DNA of 30,404 bases. Origin: JAMCZC01 sp964364925 (GTDB lineage: Bacteria; Patescibacteriota; Microgenomatia; Levybacterales; UBA12049). Under the pieces are notes generated by a model. That model was not told where the DNA came from. It saw only the letters and a list, made by a program, of their open reading frames with translations, and searched no databases. Location of the stretch: contig CAYIOB010000003.1 in assembly GCA_964364925.1 (NCBI GenBank), positions 1-30,404 of the forward strand. Reading direction: 5' to 3'. The position numbers and the translations under genes are program-made. Of this stretch, positions 1 to 6,633 are shown piece by piece; position 1 is the first letter of the stretch, and every line of letters begins with the position of its first letter.

Positions 1-489
1 TGTGGCCGAAGGAGAGGCAGTATTATTGCCGCTTCCGGGAAAAGTAATAATAATTCTTCCGCTTGCGGGAATTGCTGTAGGAATAGTAAACCTTATTTTG
101 TGCATGGCCGATATTGCAGTGGTTATTGGGTCTCCCGCATGGTGAGTATTGGCGGCGGTGTTAGTAAAATAAATAATTCTTTGGTTAGCCGAAGGAGTAT
201 TAGCGGCTGACATAGAGGCAACGTTAACTGTGTTTAATGTCTCCCCGGTGTCGGGCCAAAGAACAGCAGAATCTGATGCCAAGAAAATGGAGCCGTTATC
301 ATTAATTGTAACTTGACCTGCAGCCGCCGCTTGATCTCCAACAATAGGTGCGGAGGCAGAAGGTCTGGAGGTTGTTATTGTATCGGAAATGTTTATAAGA
401 GAGGCTGCGTTAGCTTTTTGAACAAAAAAAGGCCCGGTCAGGAAAAAAAATATAATAATAAAAAGAATCTTACAAACAATAATTGCCAT
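1..489 (-). CDS. Secreted surface protein, 3' end cut by window edge
   Basis: 163 codons read from ATG at 489 and run open off the left edge, so the C-terminus is missing. The first ~26 residues form a Sec signal peptide: a long Ile/Phe-rich core ending in KANA. The mature part is rich in Ser, Thr, Ala and Asn with alternating hydrophobic residues (for example RIIITFPGSG), as in beta-sandwich surface proteins. The style resembles the WxL-like protein at 28940-30007, which has a comparable VVIVFPQDW strand. An in-frame stop lies just upstream of the ATG, so this is the first possible ATG. It is the last of four minus-strand envelope genes (2517, 1722, 554, 1). No catalytic motif is seen. Family membership cannot be fixed from this fragment. 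Confidence 0.7.
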   Translation of the reverse strand, partial: MAIIVCKILFIIIFFFLTGPFFVQKANAASLINISDTITTSRPSASAPIVGDQAAAAGQVTINDNGSIFLASDSAVLWPDTGETLNTVNVASMSAANTPSANQRIIYFTNTAANTHHAGDPITTAISAMHKIRFTIPTAIPASGRIIITFPGSGNNTASPSAT

Positions 490-553
490 TATCTTAATAG
501 CATCCAAATATAAACACTACTAGATATAATCTTGAACATTTACCGTATAATTG

Positions 554-1579
554 TCAAGTGCCAGTACGGCCTTTATTGGCGGTTTTTTTGACTCTTATTA
601 TTATTGCTGTAACTATCAGTATTATTATTAAAATTCCAAACAAGGTTTCTGTTGGGAAAGCATAAAAATTAACAGTTCTTCTATAAAGAGGGCCCTGATC
701 GGATAGCGCAATGGTTAAGGGCGCCGTGTAGGGCCCGAAAAGAAATGTTTCCGGCCAGACCGCGGCTGTAGATTTAAGATTTGTGAGATATGATTTAAGA
801 GAAGGCGACGGATTTGCGCTTGGTGATTGCAAAGAGTCGGGAATCGAGCGGATAGTTTGGGATAAAATATTAACCGGCAGTAAATCTACTTTGCCAACAG
901 ATTGCCCAAACATGTTCTTAATCACTATGTCGCCTTTGGTGGTAATAAAGTGATTACTTGTGTTTCTAATTCTGACTGCAAACGGCACAGGACCGCGGGT
1001 TTTAAAAAGGGGCGCAGAAAATTCCTCAATTTCCCCTCGCGTTGGACCTTTGGGTCCTATCGAAAGCAGTACGTTTGTGGCCACTCCGGCTGTTGCTCCC
1101 GATATGTTTGAATTTGCCGCAGGCGTGTTGGCCGACATAAAAATAATTGAAAAGTAATAATCTCCCAAGATTTCGTTTTGCGGCAGAGCTATTTCAAGTG
1201 TCAATTCTTTTTTTTGCCCGGGAGCAAGAGTCAGTGAGTCAATTGAAGTGTCTCCGTCAAGAATTTGCATTTTTTCAAAAATAAAAGGATCGGCGTAGCT
1301 GAAATCGGATAAATATGTGACTTGACCGTCTTCTTTGTCGGAGGCCGTAAAGGGTTTTATGCCAATTTGTAAATCAACCGAGTCGTTGCCCAGGTTTTGT
1401 ATCATAATTTTTGATTTCACATCGGTTGGCGGCGTTGCCTGAATTTGCAGAATAGGAGGAAAAACGCCAAGCGAAACACCCTGAGCTTGCGCTTGCTTTG
1501 CGGCAAATGCAAGAATAAGCAAATAAGCAAATAAGCAAATGAAAAATATTCTACTCTTTGTAAATACTTTATTGATCAT
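554..1579 (-). CDS. DUF916/COG1470-like membrane-anchored surface protein
   Basis: 341 aa. Residues 1-33 are a signal peptide ending AQAQ; its core ICLFAYLLI (residues 14-22) is encoded exactly by an 8-bp tandem repeat. An extracytoplasmic beta-sandwich region of ~270 residues follows, with a pattern shared with the proteins at 25161, 26801 and 27861: a V.P....A.P opening, an 'N-x-(S/T)' strand turn, a Y-Y-F strand (GDYYFSIIF) and a second Ig-like domain near RNTSNHF. A single C-terminal TM helix (~312-330) and a basic tail (RVKK) anchor it with the body outside. The layout matches DUF916/DUF3324-type WxL-interacting proteins, but the similarity is judged by eye. FPTET precedes the TM helix; I do not regard it as a convincing sortase signal. 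It lies just downstream of the WxL-like gene at 1722-2468. Confidence 0.75.
   Translation of the reverse strand: MINKVFTKSRIFFICLFAYLLILAFAAKQAQAQGVSLGVFPPILQIQATPPTDVKSKIMIQNLGNDSVDLQIGIKPFTASDKEDGQVTYLSDFSYADPFIFEKMQILDGDTSIDSLTLAPGQKKELTLEIALPQNEILGDYYFSIIFMSANTPAANSNISGATAGVATNVLLSIGPKGPTRGEIEEFSAPLFKTRGPVPFAVRIRNTSNHFITTKGDIVIKNMFGQSVGKVDLLPVNILSQTIRSIPDSLQSPSANPSPSLKSYLTNLKSTAAVWPETFLFGPYTAPLTIALSDQGPLYRRTVNFYAFPTETLFGILIIILIVTAIIIRVKKTANKGRTGT
1514..1540 (-). repeat. Octamer repeat (ATTTGCTT)n inside a signal peptide
   Basis: Just over three copies of ATTTGCTT on the minus strand (AAGCAAAT on plus) occupy codons 14-22 of the gene at 554-1579. The same 27 bases occur at 2398-2424, 27794-27820 and, outside any gene, at 30079-30105. 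Confidence 0.95.
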
Positions 1580-1721
1580 TTATCATCTTTCATTCTCCAT
1601 TTATTTTATAATTTAACAATTGCTCAATGAGTAAATCAATGACGAATGTTAAATGTTAAATGGAAAATTATTATTGATTTTGCACATTTGTCATTTGCGT
1701 ATTTGCTTATTCTTCTTTCTG
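1580..1721. other. Intergenic AT-rich gap with repeat fragments
   Basis: No gene is seen. It carries degenerate copies of short repeats found elsewhere: an ATGTTAAATGTTAAATGG-type stretch near 1646-1665 and a single ATTTGCTTATT unit at about 1700-1710. The latter abuts the end of the WxL-like gene. Confidence 0.6.
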
Positions 1722-2468
1722 TCAGAAAGAAGGTGTTGCGATAAAATTAATTGTGTTCGTATAAATTCCTGCCGCTTGAGTGTTTGAAATATTTAACCTG
1801 TAGGTAATTTGCGCCTGTCTGCTTCTGCCGACATTGGTAGAACTCATAACGGCTATTGCGGAAGGGGAAGCGGCAAAAGGTTTGTAAAAGTTGGCGGTTG
1901 AAAATTGTGAGTCGCAATCACTTCCGGAAACATTATCACAGCGGTATCCAAAGCCGAAAGCACCGGGATCATTCCATAAGGCTGCAGTTGTGGTATTGCA
2001 TGCACCGCTGTTGCAAGTAGTATCGGGAATCATTTGGCCGGATGAAGCTACTAAAAGCGGATGGTTTTCAGAGGCTGTTACCGTGTAGCCGAAGGCGGAG
2101 CCGTTGGAAACAGTAAGATTGTTACTGCGCACTACCGCAATTGTCGGACTAATGCTTCCGAAGTCTATGTTTGTTTGAGAAATGGTAAAAGAAAAGGGAA
2201 TAATGGAGCTAATATATTGAAAACCGGCTCTTACCTTAAAATTTGTGCCTGTATAAAGTCCCGGAGCAGTTTGGCCTACAGTTAAATTCAAGGTGAATCC
2301 GCCGGTTGTGCCTCTTCCTGCGGCAGTGTTAAAATTGCCAAAACGTAATATAAAGTTATCGTTTGACATAGTTTGAGCGGCAACGCCGCTCAAACTCAAT
2401 AAGCAAATAAGCAAATAAGCAAATAACCCAACAAAAAGAGAACGTTTAAATGACAAAAATTTATTCAT
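1722..2468 (-). CDS. WxL-like secreted surface protein
   Basis: 248 aa. The signal peptide (~31 residues, cut after GVAA) has a core encoded by the octamer repeat (LFAYLLICLL). The mature protein is all-beta in appearance. Its C-terminal half (from IDFGSISPT) reads like a WxL or coat-protein-like domain and ends in NTQAAGIYTNTINFIATPSF. That closely parallels the last ~20 residues of the protein at 28940-30007 (STQAAATDYTDTLTVVAAGSF without gaps shown), so I place both in one family. Two cysteine pairs, CNSGAC and CDNVSGSDC, could form disulfides. No membrane anchor is present, so it is probably held non-covalently at the surface. The DUF916-like gene follows 142 bp downstream. The classical Trp-x-Leu motifs of WxL proteins are not obvious, hence 'like'. 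Confidence 0.72.
   Translation of the reverse strand: MNKFLSFKRSLFVGLFAYLLICLLSLSGVAAQTMSNDNFILRFGNFNTAAGRGTTGGFTLNLTVGQTAPGLYTGTNFKVRAGFQYISSIIPFSFTISQTNIDFGSISPTIAVVRSNNLTVSNGSAFGYTVTASENHPLLVASSGQMIPDTTCNSGACNTTTAALWNDPGAFGFGYRCDNVSGSDCDSQFSTANFYKPFAASPSAIAVMSSTNVGRSRQAQITYRLNISNTQAAGIYTNTINFIATPSF
2398..2424 (-). repeat. Octamer repeat (ATTTGCTT)n inside a signal peptide
   Basis: The same 27-base array as at 1514-1540, but in a different phase relative to the codons of its gene (1722-2468). It still encodes the cyclic peptide ICLFAYLL because 8 is not a multiple of 3. Confidence 0.95.
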
Positions 2469-2516
2469 TTAGTTATTCGATTATTGATTTGCATATTTAT
2501 CATTTGTAGTATTTGC

Positions 2517-3152
2517 TTATTTCTTCGATTCTTCTCTTAGGTCTTCTGTTTCTTCCAGTATTTCATTCAATTTTTCCATATCTTCTTGCTTCAGGTTCTG
2601 TCTTTCATTTCTTACAACCTCTTCAACATCTTCGGAAATCGTGTCGGCGGCTTCTCTTGTTCTTTCTTCCAGAGCTTCAATATCGCTCTCCTCCTTATCG
2701 GATTTTCTGTATTCTCTGCCGAAAAAATAGGCCAGGGGGGAGATAAGAAGTAAAGACCCAATTTTTAGAAAATTGCCAAAAGTGTCTCCTTTGAGAGCGT
2801 CGGGTAAAAATACCAGTACTGCTCCGACTATAAAAACAAAAATAGCCGGCGGTTCGAAAACAAAAGCAATCCCAAAGCCCAAAAAGTAGAGAAGAAAGAA
2901 GAGGCTGGAAGAAATACTCCCGGTTGAAAAGATTAAAAGAAGAATAATCGTGTTTAAGATAAAAATTCCCCAGGATCCGCCGCCGCCCATAGTTAAGAAG
3001 CCTTTGCCTTTTTTGCGGGCAGAGATTATTAAATATAAAAACACCAAAAAGCCTAATATTTGGACAGTGTAGTTGGAAAGAGGGGAGTTTTCCCAAACAA
3101 AAACTATTGCAAAAGATAAAATTAAAACAAGGGTTTGGAGAAAGAGTTTCAT
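2517..3152 (-). CDS. Polytopic membrane protein with C-terminal coiled coil
   Basis: 211 aa, family not recognised. Residues 1-145 hold about five or six hydrophobic helices. A short Gly-rich linker (MGGGGS) lies near residue 55. From ~150 to the end the chain is highly charged and helical (repeated E-E/D/R/K heptad-like pattern), probably a cytoplasmic coiled coil. The stop codon TAA is supplied by a copy of the octamer repeat: the last Lys codons run into ATAAGCAAAT. It is the first gene of the minus-strand envelope group, 48 bp ahead of the WxL-like gene, and is divergent from leuS. A -10-like box ends 6 bp before the ATG. It may be a scaffold or regulator for the surface genes, but nothing in the sequence proves this. 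Confidence 0.7.
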   Translation of the reverse strand: MKLFLQTLVLILSFAIVFVWENSPLSNYTVQILGFLVFLYLIISARKKGKGFLTMGGGGSWGIFILNTIILLLIFSTGSISSSLFFLLYFLGFGIAFVFEPPAIFVFIVGAVLVFLPDALKGDTFGNFLKIGSLLLISPLAYFFGREYRKSDKEESDIEALEERTREAADTISEDVEEVVRNERQNLKQEDMEKLNEILEETEDLREESKK

Positions 3153-3158
3153 ATAGTT

Positions 3159-3187
3159 ATCGTAATCAATCTGATTGAATAATTCAA
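3159..3187 (-). promoter_or_regulatory. Promoter for the gene at 2517-3152 (leaderless)
   Basis: On the minus strand TTGAAT, a 17-bp spacer and TACGAT, then 6 bp to the ATG at 3152. Both hexamers are imperfect, but the spacing is canonical and the same arrangement recurs at other genes in the window. Confidence 0.4.
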
Positions 3188-3192
3188 GGAGT

Positions 3193-3221
3193 TTGTGTGC
3201 AATAAAAAAAGTTGGTATACT
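3193..3221 (+). promoter_or_regulatory. leuS promoter
   Basis: TTGTGT, a 17-bp spacer, then TATACT preceded by TGG (extended -10). The predicted transcript has a leader of ~117 nt before the leuS ATG, made of AT-rich repeat DNA. It is divergent from the promoter at 3159-3187. Confidence 0.5.
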
Positions 3222-3235
3222 TTTACTAATTAATT

Positions 3236-3330
3236 CAAAAGTTAAAATTCAAAATTCAAAATTTCAGGTTAAAATTCAAAACTTTTTACTTTTTAATTGC
3301 ATTTTTGACTTTTGCCTTTTGAGTTTTGAT
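3236..3330 (+). repeat. AT-rich dispersed repeat in the leuS leader
   Basis: AATTCAAAA-type tandem units are followed by a 43-base stretch at 3278-3320. That stretch is identical to the reverse complement of 26042-26084, which lies within the signal-peptide region of the surface gene at 25161-26159. The AATTCAAAATTTCAGGT part is shared as well. Confidence 0.85.
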
Positions 3331-3344
3331 TTTTATTAACTTTT

Positions 3345-5882
3345 ATGAAAAAATACTTTCCCCAAGAAATCGAAGCTTATTGGCAGAGGGTTTGGAAAGA
3401 GAAAAGAATCTATAAGTTTAAAGAAGATTCAAAAAAACAGAAGTATTATAATCTTGTTGAGCTTCCTTATCCGTCCGGCGATCTTCATTTTGGACACTGG
3501 TTTTCGTTTGTTCCCGCAGATGCTCACGCAAGGTTTAAACGAATGAGCGGTTTTAACGTTTTTTTCCCAAACGGTTTTGACGCTTTTGGTTTGCCTGCCG
3601 AAAACGCCGCTATAAAAAAGGGAATTCATCCTAAAGACTGGACCATGAAAAACATCGAAAATATGACTAAGCAGTTTGCAACCATGGGTACAATGATTGA
3701 CTGGGATTATACCGCAATAACCTGTTTGCCGGAGTATTACAGATGGAACCAATGGATATTTTTAAAAATGTTTGAAAAAGGCTTGGCATACAGGGGAAAA
3801 GCACTATCAAACTGGTGCCCAATAGATAAAACTGTATTGGCTAATGAGCATATCGAAGGAGGAAAATGCTGGAGATGCGGAGCAGAGGTAATCCAAAAAG
3901 AGGTCGAGCAGTGGTTTTTGGCCATTACAAAGTATGCAGATGAGTTGATTTGGCCGGAGAACCCCTCGATGAATTGGCCAAAGCAAGTTAGGGAGGGCCA
4001 AAACAACTGGATTGGAAGGTCGGAAGGAATGCTACTCCAATTTCCAATTTTAGATGCCAACAGTCGGCAGTCACGCTTTTCGGATGACGCTCGCCGAACT
4101 TCACCTCAATCTTCAAAACTTCCTCGCTCGCTAAGCGAAAGCCTTTCTTCAGATTCTAAGGATAACCAAAATGAAGACGTGACGGCTTTCGGTTCACCTC
4201 AAAGCGAACTGCCTCCTGCCTCAATGAAAAATGGTAAATGGAAAATGGTAAATGGTCAATCTTATATTGAAGTTTTTACAACGAGGCCGGAAACTACCGA
4301 TGGTGCCACTTTTATGGTGGTTGCGCCGGAGCACGAGTTCGTCGCAAAGCTCCTCACAGAATCAAGAATCCCCGGCCTCGACAAGCGAAGCGGGGCGGGC
4401 AAGAATCAAGAATCAAGAGAAATTCAAGAATACGTAGAAGCGGCGAAGAAAAAAACTGAAATGGAAAGAAAAGAAGACAGGACAAAGTCGGGTAAATTCA
4501 GCGGCGTTTATGTGAAAAACCCTGTAACAAATAAAGATATTCCGGTTTGGATTTCCGATTACGTATTAGCAGGTTATGGTACAGGCGCGATAATGGCGGT
4601 TCCTTATGCCGACGAAAGAGACAGGGAATTTGCCGAAAAATTTAATTTGCCCATTGAGAAAACTTCGTTTAAGGCAAAGCCCAAAGGCGAAAAAAAGGTG
4701 AATTACCATTTACGCGACTGGTCTGTTTCAAGACAGCGCTACTGGGGAACTCCGGTTCCTATAATTCATTGCCCGAAAGACGGATTGGTTGCTGTTCTAA
4801 TTGAGGATTTGCCGGTTGAGCTTCCTTACAACGTTGATTATACGCCAAAAGGCAAGCCTCCTTTGGCAACAGACGAGGAATGGCTAAGTGTTAAATGTCC
4901 AAAGTGCAATGGAAATGCCAAAAGAGACGCGGAAACACTCGACACTTTTTTTGACAGTGCTTGGTATTACTACCGTTATGTTTCGCCTCAATACGACAAA
5001 GAACCCTTCGACAGGCTCAGGGCTAAACAGCTTTTACCTGTGGACGTTTACGTCGGAGGAGCAGAGCATACTGTAGGGCATACACTGTACGCCAGATTTT
5101 TCACGAAGTTTTTTAAAGATTTAGGCCTTGTTTCTTTTGACGAATTCGCCAGTAGAAGGGTTCAGCACGGCGTAATTTTAGGACCGGACGGAAACAGGAT
5201 GAGTAAATCCCGGGGAAATATTGTAAATCCTGATGAAGTAGTCAAAGAATACGGAACCGATGCGGCAAGGCTTTATCTTTGTTTTATGATGCCCTACGAA
5301 GCAACGGCTCCTTGGTCTACAAATGCCATTTCGGGTATTTATAGATTTTTAAAAAGAGTTTGGGAATTAGGGGCAAAAGTTACGAAAGTTTCTCTTTCAA
5401 AAGAGGACCAAAATCAAATGCATGTAACTATAAAAAAAGTGGGAGAAGATTTGGAAAATTTTCACTTCAATACTGCGGTCGCAGCCCTTATGACCTGGCT
5501 TAACTTTCTGTCCGGCAAAAAAGAAATCGGAGAAGAGGAATATGAAACTTTTCTTAAACTTCTAAGCCCTTTTGCCCCGCATATAACGGAAGAGATTTGG
5601 TCTCGCGGAGCGAGATCTGGCTCCGCCAGACACTCCATCCATCTGGAAAGCTGGCCTAAATTTAACCCCAAATATCTTGTTGCGGATGAAGTGTCTATTG
5701 TTGTTCAGATAAACGGGAAAGTAAGGGACACGGTAACAATTCATAGTTCAGAATTAAGAATTCAGAATAAAGTGGAAGAAGAAGCGAGGAAAAGTGATAA
5801 GATAAAGAAATACTTAGAAGGAAAACAGATAAAGAAGGTAATTTACGTAGAGGGCAAGATAATAAACTTTGTGACGGAGTAA
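3345..5882 (+). CDS. leuS: Leucyl-tRNA synthetase with in-frame insertions
   Basis: 845 aa; charges tRNA-Leu with leucine. The class I HIGH-type motif is HFGH (48-51) and the KMSKS-type motif is MSKS (619-622). A zinc-type CWRC lies near 175. The CP1 editing domain shows TTRPET and GTGAIMAVP...DERD. The LeuRS-specific motif LDTFFDSAWYYYRY and the C-terminal anticodon-binding region are present. The leucine-specific domain before KMSKS is short or absent, as in some bacterial LeuRS. Oddities: a ~69-residue low-complexity insert (about 237-305) between the PI and YIEV strands of CP1; a second ~20-residue insert near 340-360; a PFDRLRA module near 554; and two tandem GC-rich hairpins near residue 752-764. 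All keep the frame. Catalytic motifs are intact, so I expect an active enzyme. Probably the first gene ahead of the com genes. Confidence 0.97.
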   Translation: MKKYFPQEIEAYWQRVWKEKRIYKFKEDSKKQKYYNLVELPYPSGDLHFGHWFSFVPADAHARFKRMSGFNVFFPNGFDAFGLPAENAAIKKGIHPKDWTMKNIENMTKQFATMGTMIDWDYTAITCLPEYYRWNQWIFLKMFEKGLAYRGKALSNWCPIDKTVLANEHIEGGKCWRCGAEVIQKEVEQWFLAITKYADELIWPENPSMNWPKQVREGQNNWIGRSEGMLLQFPILDANSRQSRFSDDARRTSPQSSKLPRSLSESLSSDSKDNQNEDVTAFGSPQSELPPASMKNGKWKMVNGQSYIEVFTTRPETTDGATFMVVAPEHEFVAKLLTESRIPGLDKRSGAGKNQESREIQEYVEAAKKKTEMERKEDRTKSGKFSGVYVKNPVTNKDIPVWISDYVLAGYGTGAIMAVPYADERDREFAEKFNLPIEKTSFKAKPKGEKKVNYHLRDWSVSRQRYWGTPVPIIHCPKDGLVAVLIEDLPVELPYNVDYTPKGKPPLATDEEWLSVKCPKCNGNAKRDAETLDTFFDSAWYYYRYVSPQYDKEPFDRLRAKQLLPVDVYVGGAEHTVGHTLYARFFTKFFKDLGLVSFDEFASRRVQHGVILGPDGNRMSKSRGNIVNPDEVVKEYGTDAARLYLCFMMPYEATAPWSTNAISGIYRFLKRVWELGAKVTKVSLSKEDQNQMHVTIKKVGEDLENFHFNTAVAALMTWLNFLSGKKEIGEEEYETFLKLLSPFAPHITEEIWSRGARSGSARHSIHLESWPKFNPKYLVADEVSIVVQINGKVRDTVTIHSSELRIQNKVEEEARKSDKIKKYLEGKQIKKVIYVEGKIINFVTE
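4053..4259 (+). repeat. In-frame repetitive insertion in leuS
   Basis: A block of small hairpin-prone and directly repeated pieces. TTCACCTCAA occurs twice and TCGCTAAGCGA is a palindrome. The block ends in an (AAATGGTAA)-like run that resembles the intergenic TTTACCATTT repeats at 6601-6633. It encodes a Ser/Arg/Asn-rich stretch absent from normal LeuRS. Confidence 0.7.
5004..5023 (+). repeat. GC-rich module in leuS
   Basis: CCCTTCG...CTCAGGGC, 20 bases, encodes PFDRLRA. A near relative lies at 26089-26109 on the minus strand of a surface gene. Confidence 0.65.
5599..5630 (+). repeat. Two tandem perfect hairpins inside leuS
   Basis: TCTCGC-GGA-GCGAGA is followed at once by TCTGGC-TCC-GCCAGA. 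Each is a 6-bp stem with a 3-base loop, and the loops GGA and TCC are complementary. They replace the usual short linker before the conserved IHLESWP strand. Confidence 0.75.
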
Positions 5883-5940
5883 TTATTGCTAAATTGTTTC
5901 ATTGTTCTATTGTCTAACTATATCAATTCAGCAATAAAAC

Positions 5941-6597
5941 ATGGATTTATTTAATTTTCAGTCCTTTAAAGATAATCTCAAGCCTTTTATTAAGCAAAAT
6001 TGGCTGCCTTTAGCCTTGGGATTGGTTGGTTTGATATTGTTTATATATGGTTTGATAGCTTTATTGGGTTCAGCCTCAAATAAGAGTGACCTTACGTTTA
6101 AACCTGCAAAGCCGGCCTCGGATAGTGCTATCCTAAAAACCAATACTCAGAATATTGTGGTAGATGTGGAAGGAGCAGTTGTGAAGCCCGGAGTATACAC
6201 TTTAAATCAGGGGGCAAGAGTGCAGGAAGCTTTGGTTTTAGCTTTGGGATTGTCCGAAAAAGCCGACAGAAATTGGATAGAGAAAAACCTCAATCTGGCA
6301 GCTAAATTATCCGACGGAGCAAAGATTTATATACCAAGAGTTGGAGAAGTTCAAAGTAACAGAACAAATGTTGTTCAGGGAGTAAGTTTGGGTACGGATA
6401 CTGTCACCTCAAACGCGCTAATAAATGTAAACACCGCATCGGGAGCAGAGCTGGATACTTTGCCGGGAGTAGGTCCTGCAACGGCAGAAAAAATTATCAA
6501 CAATAGGCCATACTCTACGGTTGACGAGCTTCTTTCGAAAAAATCAGTAAACGGTAAAGTATTCTCACAGATAAAAGACAAGGTATCAGTTAACTGA
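5941..6597 (+). CDS. comEA: ComEA-like DNA-binding competence protein
   Basis: 218 aa. One N-terminal TM helix (~22-45) anchors it in the cytoplasmic membrane. A SLBB-type domain (~72-135; VDVEGAVVKPGVYTL) comes next. The C-terminal helix-hairpin-helix (~160-218; INVNTASGAELDTLPGVGPATA) binds double-stranded DNA outside the membrane and hands it to ComEC. The TM/SLBB/HhH order and the length match ComEA. It lies 58 bp after leuS and 33 bp before comEC, consistent with one transcription unit. No Shine-Dalgarno sequence is visible before the ATG. The leuS-comEA gap carries an ATTGTTCTATTGT motif also found just after mreB. Confidence 0.92.
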   Translation: MDLFNFQSFKDNLKPFIKQNWLPLALGLVGLILFIYGLIALLGSASNKSDLTFKPAKPASDSAILKTNTQNIVVDVEGAVVKPGVYTLNQGARVQEALVLALGLSEKADRNWIEKNLNLAAKLSDGAKIYIPRVGEVQSNRTNVVQGVSLGTDTVTSNALINVNTASGAELDTLPGVGPATAEKIINNRPYSTVDELLSKKSVNGKVFSQIKDKVSVN

Positions 6598-6600
6598 TAT

Positions 6601-6633
6601 TTATCATTTACCATCTACCATTTACCATTTATG
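6601..6633 (+). repeat. TTTACCAT-type tandem repeat before comEC
   Basis: Degenerate repeats of ATTTACCATT/ATTTATCATT fill the whole comEA-comEC gap and run into the comEC start codon. Related units occur near 1646, 4230-4257 (inside leuS) and 19125-19150. Confidence 0.7.

Noticed and set aside
313..513. Plus-strand 66-aa frame
   Set aside because: Antisense to the signal-peptide region of the truncated surface gene; low-complexity Lys/Asn composition with no domain.
554..700. FPTET as an LPxTG-type sortase signal in the protein at 554-1579
   Set aside because: It lacks the Leu-Pro-x-Thr-Gly pattern, and paralogs have different residues there; it more likely belongs to the juxtamembrane strand.
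1314..1318. UGA recoding as in Gracilibacteria
   Set aside because: All recognised genes are full length with TGA treated as stop, and several (for example comEA and the GT26 gene) end in TGA at the expected place, so the standard bacterial code fits.
2695..3096. 133-aa minus-strand frame overlapping the membrane protein
   Set aside because: Alternate frame of the hydrophobic gene at 2517-3152; no independent support.
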